NCBI GenBank assembly: GCA_028293465.1
Contig: JAQGOT010000423.1
Location: 1-11,093 of the forward strand
DNA: 11,093 bases
Reading direction: 5' to 3'
Source of the DNA: Pedosphaera sp.
GTDB taxonomy: Bacteria > Verrucomicrobiota > Verrucomicrobiia > Limisphaerales > Pedosphaeraceae
How positions within the stretch are numbered: position 1 is the stretch's first letter; each line of letters starts with the position of its first letter. A program made the position numbers and the translations under genes. Positions 1-6,243 of the stretch are shown piece after piece. The notes below the pieces were generated by a model. It was not told the DNA's origin. It saw nothing but the letters and a program-made list of their open reading frames with translations, and searched no databases.

Positions 1-3000
1 GAGCCATCAAATGTGCCGCTGCTGGATGTGTGTCCATTGATGGTTGCGGTAATCGTATCGCCATTCGCCGGATATGTGGTGCCGCTCTTGCAAGTGCCGG
101 TAAGGACCACACTCGCTGTACCATAGATGGCAGTGGGCGAACCCAACCCGGAGAAGACTGGCGTTACCGGTGGACTTATAACCAGATTTATCGTGCTTCC
201 AGAGATAGCCAGCGAACCGCCGACAGGCAGATTTTGCGTGGTAAACCCGCTGGTGCTGGGTGTGCCACTGGCAAATGTAATCAGCGGATAAGTTCCAAAT
301 GCCAGGCTGCCGGCATTCGCGATTGTAAGTGTGGCTGAACTGGCTGAAAGCGCACTGGCATCGGCATTAATCTGAAATGGCGCAACGGAGGCACTGGGGG
401 CGGCGCTGGCGAAATCAAATTTAAGAGTGCCGGCAGTGATTCCAACGCTTGTCAAATCCACCAAAGTGCCGTCAACCACGGAAGGGTCGATCGCCAAAAT
501 GCCACCGGTCCCAACTGTGATACCACCGGCTCCAAACGAACCGCCTGCCGGAGCGGATACAGTTAATGTGTTGCCTCCAATAGCGAGAACACCGGAGCTG
601 ATGGTTGGAGTGCCATCGACAGTCAGGTTTTGACTCAGCGTTACGATATTAGCACCATTGCCACCGGTATTTGCGACTGTGAAATTGTTGACTGTCGTCG
701 GCAATCGATTGCCAGTCCCCTGCGAAGAATTACCGTTGTAAGTGTAGTTGGCACCAGTGCTGAAGGTCTTCGTGCCGCTCACCGTGATGTTGCCATTGAG
801 CCCGCCCGTGTGTGCGGTGATAATTCCCGCACCAGAACTGAGGTTGAACGTGCCCGAGCCGCTGATTACGCTCGCGCCCACGTCCAAAGTCGAGCCACTA
901 TTGACGGCCCAGCCAATAGCGCCACTGATTGTGCCGCCACTGGTAAATGTTTGGGTGCCGGACTTTGCAAAGTTAATATTTCCCGTTTGCGCGGCGGTGG
1001 TCTTCTTGAGCGTTGCCCCGCCTGGCACAGAAACATTCCCTGACACGTTGAGCGTTACAGTTCCGGATGAGCCGCCGCTGGCCAAATCCAGTATCCCGCC
1101 ACTTGATATAATAAGATCACCAGTCACGTTAATTGTAGGACTGCCAGTTGTCGTGGCCACTTCCAAAATGCCTTGCTGTATGCTTAGATTGCCGACGATT
1201 GCCAGCGTCGTTGATTGCGAGCTTGCCAGGCGGAGTGTGGCAGTGTTCAGGCTGACTATGGTGAAATTCCCATTAACGGTGGCAAGAGTGCCGCCAAGGT
1301 TGATGTTTCCTGTCTGGCTCGGACAATTCCACGTGAAATTGCCGAAGGCTTGCCCCGCCAGGCCGGTCGGCGGGGAGGTGTCGGTCGTGTAGCCGATGAT
1401 TTCACAGGTCGAAGTTGCAGCCCAAGTCGCGGTCGGAATTGCACCCGCCGTCGTCGTAAAGTTGTGCTGATATTTGCCAGTGCCCGTGAAGCTCAATGTC
1501 CCGGTGGGTGTGAACGTGCCCGCGTTTTTCAGAACGCCGCCAGTGGTTACGGTGAGCGTCGCGCCGCTGCCAACCGAGCCGCCCGTGCAGGATACGGTTC
1601 CTACCGTGGAATCCAGCGTGCAGCCGCCGGTATTATTCACCGTCAAAAGACCTGTGCCAAGATTTCGGCCCAAGGGGATTTCATTCCGCGCACCGATGGT
1701 CGCCGGCGTTGAACCGGTATAAGTCACGTTCAAATTGGCCCCAAAGGTGGGTGCGGCGCCCAGGCTGCCGGTATTGAGGGAGATCGTCGCGGCATTGGCC
1801 AGCGTCAGGTTGCCGGTGACGGCGCCGGCGGTCAGCGTGAGCGCGCCGTTGATTGTTGGAGCGGTGGTCAGCGTGGCTCCACTGGAATTATTGAGCGTCA
1901 AATTATTAAACGTCGTGGCCGATGCTCCGGCAATCTCAGGCGCTGCTCCGGTGAATGACACCGTGCTTCCCGTCGTGGTGAACGTGCCGGCGCTTCTCGT
2001 AAACGTGCCTGCGCCGGTGCCTGTTACTGTGAGCGTCTGAGCGGACGGAACAACCAGAGTTCCGGCAGTTTGATTAAGGGCACCGATTGAGAATGCGCTG
2101 GGGAAAGTGCTGGATCCACTGCCTGAATATATAAACGTGCCACCAATCGGCGAGCTGGGAAACGTAATCGCCGCATTCACATTAGCACCGATGGTCAGAT
2201 TGTTATTAACGGTAGAGCCGCTCAAAGACGCATTGCCGGCACTGGACGGTAGCATTTGCACATTATAATACGTTGTCGCCTTGGCGGTCACACCACCTTT
2301 TGTATAGATCACCGTATTGGGCGTGTTGGCCGTGCAATTGAAAGTAGTTACCGTAAGCGTCGAACTTCCGTATGAAAGGCTGCTGTTCCCCCCTTGAGTC
2401 CATGTGCCGGCGCCGGAAAGCCACGAACTTGATCCGCCACCAGAAATGGTTAATCCGGTCGCGTTGTTTATTACCGAGCCGCTGACAGATATGCTGGACG
2501 GAATTGTGAATGTCCCTCCCGTAATCGTCTTGCCGGTGCCGCTAAAAGTCCAGAATCGAGCACTAGCCCCGCTGACATCGTTCAAGGTGCCGGAAGAGTA
2601 GGTAAAATTTCCGGCGAACTTGGGCACACCACCATTGCTGTCGAACGTGCCGCCACTGACAGTGAAGTCGCCGGTGTAGGTTCCGCCGGAGCTTTGGCCA
2701 CCAAGTTTAAGTGTGCCGCTGGATACGGTCGTCGTTCCAGTCACGCTCAAATCCGAAGCTGCATTGGCCGTCGCAAGGGTCGCGCCGCTAACACTAAGAT
2801 TGCCGCTGACGGCCGTGCCGCTCGCCAAGGTCGCAGTGCAAGTTCCGCTCCCGGTCAGATTACCTTGGATCGTGGTGACACTCGTCATGGTCTTCGCGCC
2901 GGTGCCGGAGAGAGTCAGGTTTTGGTAAGTTACCGGATTTACCGTTTGGGCAGCACCGATATAACTCACCGTTGAACCGGAACTTCCGGTCGCCAGGGTG

Positions 3001-3407
3001 ACCGTGGCTCCAATAGAAGTTCCAGTAAAACTCAAATTTAAATTTCCTGCCCCCCCGGTCAAATCGACTGTGGCAGTTCCAGCCGAGCCGGATTGAGTAA
3101 TCGTGGAACTCACATTGAAAGTTCCTGTTCCGCTGATGGCTAATCTGGTGGTATTGCCGGTGGTTCTGTTTAATACGACTGACGTGACCGAGCGCGCGTC
3201 AGAAACGGTGACTGTAATACCCGTGTTAATGGTGACGGTGTCAGATGCTCCGGGTGGTCCCGATCCACCCCAAGTCGCCGGGTCACTCCAATCACCAGTC
3301 ACGCTGCCAACGAAGGCCGCCGCCTGAACATTCGTCGCGCCGAGCAGCGCAACAAGTGCGATGAGGATGACGCAAATCCGTCCGCCGTTTGCCGTGAGAG
3401 ATTTCAT
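1..3407 (-). CDS. Giant secreted Gly/Ser/Thr-rich beta-strand-repeat protein (partial, C-terminus outside window)
   Basis: Reading the minus strand from the ATG at 3407-3405 gives 1135 codons without a stop, leaving two bases at the window edge, so the gene is truncated there. Residues 1 to about 30 form a signal peptide: MKSLTANGGRICVILIALVA, then a Leu/Gly/Ala stretch ending NVQAAA. Residues from about 31 on are repetitive beta-strand sequence dominated by Gly, Ser, Thr, Asn and Val, with recurring units of the type NLTVSGT and GGTFTxxG, as in beta-helix or autotransporter-associated beta-strand-repeat proteins. It opens with the GDWSDPATW segment common at the start of such proteins. The last ~60 residues seen change to an Ig-like segment (YGTASVVLTGT, then DTITATINGH). 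No catalytic motif is visible. Likely a secreted or cell-surface structural or adhesive protein. A PEP-CTERM, type IX or autotransporter tail may lie outside the window. No clear Shine-Dalgarno sequence precedes the ATG. Exact family and function are unknown. Confidence 0.85.
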   Translation of the reverse strand, partial: MKSLTANGGRICVILIALVALLGATNVQAAAFVGSVTGDWSDPATWGGSGPPGASDTVTINTGITVTVSDARSVTSVVLNRTTGNTTRLAISGTGTFNVSSTITQSGSAGTATVDLTGGAGNLNLSFTGTSIGATVTLATGSSGSTVSYIGAAQTVNPVTYQNLTLSGTGAKTMTSVTTIQGNLTGSGTCTATLASGTAVSGNLSVSGATLATANAASDLSVTGTTTVSSGTLKLGGQSSGGTYTGDFTVSGGTFDSNGGVPKFAGNFTYSSGTLNDVSGASARFWTFSGTGKTITGGTFTIPSSISVSGSVINNATGLTISGGGSSSWLSGAGTWTQGGNSSLSYGSSTLTVTTFNCTANTPNTVIYTKGGVTAKATTYYNVQMLPSSAGNASLSGSTVNNNLTIGANVNAAITFPSSPIGGTFIYSGSGSSTFPSAFSIGALNQTAGTLVVPSAQTLTVTGTGAGTFTRSAGTFTTTGSTVSFTGAAPEIAGASATTFNNLTLNNSSGATLTTAPTINGALTLTAGAVTGNLTLANAATISLNTGSLGAAPTFGANLNVTYTGSTPATIGARNEIPLGRNLGTGLLTVNNTGGCTLDSTVGTVSCTGGSVGSGATLTVTTGGVLKNAGTFTPTGTLSFTGTGKYQHNFTTTAGAIPTATWAATSTCEIIGYTTDTSPPTGLAGQAFGNFTWNCPSQTGNINLGGTLATVNGNFTIVSLNTATLRLASSQSTTLAIVGNLSIQQGILEVATTTGSPTINVTGDLIISSGGILDLASGGSSGTVTLNVSGNVSVPGGATLKKTTAAQTGNINFAKSGTQTFTSGGTISGAIGWAVNSGSTLDVGASVISGSGTFNLSSGAGIITAHTGGLNGNITVSGTKTFSTGANYTYNGNSSQGTGNRLPTTVNNFTVANTGGNGANIVTLSQNLTVDGTPTISSGVLAIGGNTLTVSAPAGGSFGAGGITVGTGGILAIDPSVVDGTLVDLTSVGITAGTLKFDFASAAPSASVAPFQINADASALSASSATLTIANAGSLAFGTYPLITFASGTPSTSGFTTQNLPVGGSLAISGSTINLVISPPVTPVFSGLGSPTAIYGTASVVLTGTCKSGTTYPANGDTITATINGHTSSSGTFDG

Positions 3408-3632
3408 ATAGATTTGGAGAACAATTTGCTGTTTAGGCTTTTATCTGATAAACCTTCCACCGACGGACACCAGAACTGCGTTGCGCGCTCCGCTACGAAT
3501 AGATGGCGAGGCAGGCAGTTCGCACTTACCCCACTTAATACCAGGATCGAAACGGCAGAATACGGGTACGTAAATGGATGATATACTCTGCCGACAGGGT
3601 GCTATTTAATGCACTCTATTGGTTTGGGTAAA

Positions 3633-3648
3633 ATGTGACAAGTCACAT
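3633..3648. promoter_or_regulatory. CRP/FNR-like palindrome, candidate operator
   Basis: The sequence ATGTGACAAGTCACAT is two perfect 7-base arms (ATGTGAC / GTCACAT) around an AA spacer. The TGTGA half-site is that of CRP-family regulators, but the halves are 4 bases apart as in FNR sites, not 6 as in classical CRP sites. It lies about 225 bases upstream of the minus-strand surface-protein start. Binding by a regulator is inference from the pattern only. Confidence 0.35.
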
Positions 3649-3674
3649 GAAACGGCGACAGTTGGCTTGTGGCA

Positions 3675-3698
3675 CTTGGCCCTCAAGCATGAGCCAAG
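3675..3698. repeat. Bulged stem-loop next to the IS630 remnant
   Basis: CTTGG-CC-CTCA pairs with TGAGCCAAG around an AGCA loop, giving nine base pairs with a two-base bulge. No T-run follows on either strand, so an intrinsic terminator is unlikely. It may belong to the terminus of the adjacent IS630-type remnant or to the leader of the surface-protein gene. Confidence 0.35.
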
Positions 3699-3749
3699 CG
3701 GAAAAACACTGACTGATTATTGATCCTCACAAAAATAATGTCAGAAATC

Positions 3750-4756
3750 CTAATCTTCACCAATGGAGCAGAGGAGCCCCAGGAAGGTCTGCAGCCGTGC
3801 CTTGTCGTGGTGGATACTTTCCAAGGTCTGGTTGAGAACGGCACTCAGTTCCCGCACGTCGTGGGGCGCGACATTTGCCAGCTTGTCATGTTTCACATGG
3901 TTCCAGAGTGCTTCCACCGGGTTGAGTTCCGGCGCGTAGGGCGGCAGCGGTTCCACTCGCAGTAGGGGGTAGTCGGCCAGCAACTCCTCCAGGGCTCCCC
4001 CTTCGTGCATGTTGCCCTGATCATGAATGATAATCACGGGGCGGCGCCACAACCGCTCTCGGAGCAAGCCCTCCAGATAGTCGGCGTAATCCTCGGTGGT
4101 GATGTGGGCATTGGGATAGAGCAGGTAATGCAGGCGCGCCCATCCGGCGCCGGGCGTCTTCCACTACGAGGCCACCACGCTGACCTTGTCGCGGTGCGTG
4201 GTGCGCTGGACCAGCACCGGGGTCACACCCCGCACAGCCTGGGTGGTCCGCAGGAGCGGCGCGAGCAGAAAACCGCTCTCATCATTGAAGAGGATGGTGG
4301 CACCGGTCCGGCGGGCCTTTTTTTATTGCGGGCCAGACCCGGCCCAGCCAGTGGTCGATGGCTTGCGCATCCCGCTCGCGGGCGACACGGCTGGGGATCT
4401 GCGGACTGATCCCATGATCCTGCAGCCGAGGGTTCAGGTAGCGCGGATGGGAACTGCACTCCGAACTCGCCCTGGATCGCCTGGGCCAGGCGGGGAGCCA
4501 TCCAGCGCGGGGTGGGAAAACCAAACTCCTGCGGATCGCAGCCCAGCCAGGACAGAACCGCTTCGACCTGATCATCGGTGAGTTTAGGCGGACCGCCATC
4601 ACCAGAGGCTTTCTTCCATTCATCAACAATTCGTCGAATTGAGGTGTCGGCAAAAACGTCAGCCGGGATGTAGTGAAAGTGCTCGTTCAGGTGGTGGCAG
4701 CGTTAACTCGATTCATTGCCGCAATACCCCCTGAAGCCAAACTTTCTCGCGGGCAT
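3750..4756 (-). pseudogene. IS630-family transposase, decayed (frameshifts and stops)
   Basis: Pieced together across frames, the minus strand encodes about 330 residues of an IS630/Tc1-mariner-type DDE transposase. From the N-terminus: a linker region (KLTDDQVEAVLSWLG), the RERDAQAIDHW region, the first catalytic Asp in FNDESGF, the second in IIIHDQGNMH, and the Glu in PPYAPELNPVEALW, ending LLCSIGED at the TAG at 3750-3752. All three catalytic positions survive, but the frame is broken. There is an extra base in the C-run at 4449-4451, an extra base in the A-run (minus strand) at 4318-4324, an in-frame TAG at 4164-4166, and a TAA at 4703-4705 if the gene started at the ATG at 4756. A start at 4716 would instead need another frameshift. 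No complete N-terminal helix-turn-helix and no clear terminal inverted repeats were found, so the element boundaries are open. Inactive by sequence. Confidence 0.85.
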
Positions 4757-4801
4757 CCGTTCAGAACCGGTGCCCCGCCCCGACCGTTATGAACAAGGAC
4801 C

Positions 4802-4832
4802 GGCTACTGACCCCTAGGTAAGTAGTGCCCGC
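4802..4832 (+). repeat. Left terminal inverted repeat of the IS630-type element
   Basis: It pairs with 5443-5473. The identical blocks are GGCTACTGA (9 bases), CCTAGGTAAGTA (12) and CCCGC (5), separated by a two-base and a three-base difference. It also contains a near-palindrome centred on CCTAGG. Confidence 0.75.
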
Positions 4833-5237
4833 TCGGATTAAACGCGTTAATTTGGTGGATGAGAACGAGCGGTTCACCCACCGAACTGGAAACACCGGCG
4901 CATCCTTGCCCTGCAACGCGACCTGGAAGGCTACAACACTGCCGAGGTCGCCGATTTTCCGGGCCTGGACGCCAGCAGCGTGCGCCGTTGGCAGCGGCAA
5001 TCCCAAGGGCATGGCTGGCGGGCACTCCTGGGGCGCCCGGTGCCGGGGCGGCCGCCGCGGCTTTCCTGCACGCAGGAGAAGATCGTTCGTCGCTGGCTGG
5101 CCGGTTAACGCTGGAACGGCCGCCGCCCCACGCCCCGGAGTTAAATCCAGTCGAAGCGGCCTGGAGTTGGCTCAAGTACGGGCGGCTGTGCAACTTTGCC
5201 CCGCGGGATGCGCGAGAATTACAGCTCGCCGTGCTCA

Positions 5238-5255
5238 GAGCGTGTTTGGAAAGTC
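5238..5255 (+). repeat. Left 18-bp terminal inverted repeat of the MITE
   Basis: Exact reverse complement of 5349-5366 and immediately preceded by the TCA duplication. Confidence 0.85.
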
Positions 5256-5348
5256 CCCAAAATACGATTTTCGGAGCGAGGCAATGCTCAATTCAGCCCA
5301 AAAACTGCATTTTTTGCCTCGAACGGCGAGGTTTTTGGGTGTTTTGCT

Positions 5349-5366
5349 GACTTTCCAAACACGCTC
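5349..5366 (-). repeat. Right 18-bp terminal inverted repeat of the MITE
   Basis: Exact reverse complement of 5238-5255 and immediately followed by the second TCA copy. Confidence 0.85.
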
Positions 5367-5442
5367 TCAGAGAAATGAAAGGCTTGCGCTCGCGCCAGAA
5401 ATTACGGCATGGATTTTTCGCCACTGCAAAACTCCGTCTGCC

Positions 5443-5473
5443 GCGGGTGTTACTTACCTAGGAATCAGTAGCC
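5443..5473 (-). repeat. Right terminal inverted repeat of the IS630-type element
   Basis: Inverted copy of 4802-4832 with five differences. It contains the stop codon (TAG at 5459-5461) of the reconstructed transposase frame. Confidence 0.75.
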
Positions 5474-5529
5474 CCAATTTTATTGGCTCAGGAGCGTTCG
5501 GACGACGGCTTGCCATGGTTTTGGAACCG

Positions 5530-5545
5530 TTCCCGCAGGCGGGAA
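5530..5545. repeat. Short perfect palindrome TTCCCGC-AG-GCGGGAA
   Basis: Two 7-base complementary arms around an AG spacer, with no T-run after it. It could be a REP-like dispersed palindrome, a regulator site or chance. Only one copy was seen in the window. Confidence 0.4.
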
Positions 5546-5631
5546 GATGTCGCGTAACATGCCAGCCCGCGAACACGTCGGATTGGAACGGGGAGGCGCG
5601 ACTGTCCCTTTAAACGATCTAAGTCATTAGC

Positions 5632-5647
5632 TGGGACATAAGTTGCT
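5632..5647 (+). promoter_or_regulatory. Candidate sigma-54 (-24/-12) promoter
   Basis: TGGGAC, five bases, then TTGCT. This matches the sigma-54 consensus TGGCAC-N5-TTGC(A/T) with one mismatch and the required spacing between the invariant GG and GC. It faces the hydrogenase operon, about 340 bases upstream of the first gene. Sigma-54 control of uptake hydrogenases is known in other bacteria. Its use here is inferred, and no activator-binding site was identified. Confidence 0.35.
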
Positions 5648-5972
5648 CGGTCCAGTGAAGTTTGTGATTGGGGGTGAAGGCGGGCGATGGAAGGCCCCCC
5701 TCCCGAGCGATTGGTTCCCAGTATTCATGCTGCTCCCATCCATCAACAAGCGCGCCCGCAGGTAATTCACACGGTCGTATCGCTTCCGCTAGGTGAACAC
5801 CCTATTTCACCAGCCCTAAGGAGGTGTAACTTGGCAATACATGGCTGCTTCCTCACCCCGTCCTCATTGACTTCGCAGGCGTGGCCGAGCAAAGGGAGGG
5901 TGGAAGGTGGGGATCATTTCTGCCGGATCGGCGGCACGTCAAATAACTGCGGGAGGACACGTCAGACAAGAA

Positions 5973-5980
5973 AAGGAGGA
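5973..5980 (+). promoter_or_regulatory. Strong ribosome binding site of the 66-aa gene
   Basis: AAGGAGGA sits 7 bases before the ATG at 5988. It decides this start and marks the small frame as a real gene rather than the longer overlapping frame. Confidence 0.7.
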
Positions 5981-5987
5981 TCCATTG

Positions 5988-6188
5988 ATGCGAACATACA
6001 AGAAACCGCCCGAGCCCGTTCACGTACCGGGCACGGTCAGGGGCGAGGAGCTTTCGCTGAAAGAAGGCAAGGAAGCCGGACGTCGCAGCGGGCGGAAATA
6101 CTATCGCTCCGCAAGGGATTCGACCGGGATCAACGCCGACGATCGGCAGCCGATTCTTCCGTCCATGCCTAATATTCCATCAACCTGA
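5988..6188 (+). CDS. Small conserved-looking protein at the head of the hydrogenase operon (66 aa)
   Basis: A 66-residue, strongly charged, hydrophilic protein with no signal peptide, membrane segment or cysteine. It starts MRTYKKPPEPVHVPGT, has a basic middle (GKEAGRRSGRKYYR) and ends ARDSTGINADDRQPILPSMP plus NIPST. An ideal ribosome binding site precedes it. The Pro-rich ends and lack of hydrophobic core segments suggest a largely extended peptide that binds a partner. Small proteins of this style accompany group 1h hydrogenase genes in other bacteria as far as I recall, but I cannot name a family. It leads the operon and is separated from the next gene by 55 bases. Function unknown, possibly assembly or regulation of the hydrogenase. 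Confidence 0.7.
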   Translation: MRTYKKPPEPVHVPGTVRGEELSLKEGKEAGRRSGRKYYRSARDSTGINADDRQPILPSMPNIPST

Positions 6189-6243
6189 CCCATTCAACAA
6201 GCGCAAATCAAAAACCGGCCGTGGAAACCCTCCGCCATTTTGC

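Larger units (their letters stand above)
3408..3749. other. Non-coding region between the surface-protein gene and the IS630 remnant
   Basis: No convincing gene lies here. It should hold the promoter and leader of the minus-strand surface-protein gene. On that strand a GAACTGC / GCAGTTC inverted repeat (about 3473-3520, loop ~35 nt) could form the base of a leader structure or be part of a dispersed repeat. The palindrome at 3633-3648 and the hairpin at 3675-3698 are listed separately. The right part probably contains the undetermined terminus of the IS630 remnant. I could not match it to any known riboswitch. Confidence 0.6.
5238..5366. mobile_element. 129-bp MITE-like insertion with 18-bp inverted repeats and TCA target duplication
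   Basis: Perfect 18-base inverted repeats (GAGCGTGTTTGGAAAGTC at 5238-5255, its complement at 5349-5366) bound the insertion, and a direct TCA lies on each side (5235-5237, 5367-5369). The inner sequence continues the symmetry imperfectly (CCCCAAAA versus TTTTTGGG) and includes a CGAGGCA / TGCCTCG stem (5277-5283 / 5315-5321), so a single strand could fold into one long hairpin. No coding capacity. A GAG start and a 3-bp TNA target duplication are traits of the IS1031 subgroup of the IS5 family, so the source is probably an IS5-type element. That assignment is from family knowledge, not from a database match. Confidence 0.8.
4863..5461 (+). pseudogene. IS630-type transposase remnant, middle deleted and interrupted by a MITE
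   Basis: From 4863 to the TAA at 5106-5108 one frame reads an N-terminal DNA-binding domain of IS630 type: RILALQRDLEGYNTAEVA, then DASSVRRWQRQ, GRPPRLS and EKIVRRWLAG. Directly after it, in another frame, comes the C-terminal end with PPHAPELNPVEAAWSWLKYG, which holds the last catalytic acid. The central ~100-150 residues carrying the two catalytic Asp residues are missing, so an internal deletion joined the ends near 5103-5120. At 5237 the C-terminal frame is interrupted by a 129-bp insertion. Removing the insertion and one TCA copy restores a frame that continues LAVLREMKGLRSRQK to a TAG at 5459-5461, inside the right terminal repeat. No functional protein can be made. Confidence 0.75.
4802..5473 (+). 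mobile_element. Internally deleted IS630-type element with terminal inverted repeats
   Basis: A 31-base sequence at 4802-4832 recurs inverted at 5443-5473 with 26 of 31 positions identical, including GGCTACTGA and CCTAGGTAAGTA. Between them lie the start and end of an IS630-type transposase, with the central catalytic part missing and a second small element inserted. The IS630 superfamily duplicates a TA dinucleotide. TA occurs inside the conserved CCTAGG of both repeats and also within GGCTAC, so the exact outer boundary cannot be fixed by eye. The element is non-autonomous and would need a transposase supplied in trans. It is a different subgroup from the pseudogene at 3750-4756, judged by the differing residues around the NPVEA motif. 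Confidence 0.75.
5474..5987 (+). other. Non-coding upstream region of the hydrogenase operon
   Basis: No gene is supported here. The open frame at 5687-6172 overlaps the better-supported 66-aa gene in another frame and has no recognisable motif. Visible items are a perfect 7+2+7 palindrome (5530-5545), a sigma-54-like motif (5632-5647), a short GGTGAA / TTCACC hairpin (5792-5811), and a textbook Shine-Dalgarno sequence AAGGAGGTG at 5818-5826 with no convincing gene behind it. The stretch probably holds the operon promoter and a leader of up to ~330 nt. Confidence 0.6.

Noticed and set aside
748..1392. Plus-strand open frame of 214 residues, and similar plus-strand frames throughout 30-3327
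   Set aside because: They are antisense to the continuous minus-strand beta-repeat gene. Their Pro/Val-rich or Arg/Ala-rich composition is the reverse-strand image of its Gly/Thr/Asn codons.
1..3407. CRISPR or tandem DNA repeat array, suggested by recurring gtgccg-type words
   Set aside because: The recurrence is of short Gly/Thr/Ser codons in a repetitive protein. No regularly spaced identical repeats are present.
3408..3560. Possible cyclic di-GMP or other riboswitch in the surface-gene leader
   Set aside because: I could not find the conserved core bases of a known class; only a loose inverted repeat is present.
3675..3710. Intrinsic terminator at the hairpin near the IS630 remnant
   Set aside because: No U-tract follows on either strand. 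The short A-run on the plus strand is separated from the stem and is not a T-run for the minus-strand pseudogene either.
4825..5613. Plus-strand open frame of 262 residues
   Set aside because: It runs across the IS630 remnant, its deletion junction, the MITE and the right terminal repeat in a frame that encodes none of the transposase motifs. Chance frame.
5877..5900. Stretch resembling the start of a Ser/Leu tRNA (GGCGTGGCCGAGC)
   Set aside because: No matching acceptor stem, anticodon arm or T-loop sequence (GGTTCGAATCC type) follows.
5687..6172. Plus-strand open frame of 161 residues
   Set aside because: It overlaps the 66-aa gene, which has an ideal ribosome binding site in another frame. 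It shows no domain and its composition is atypical.
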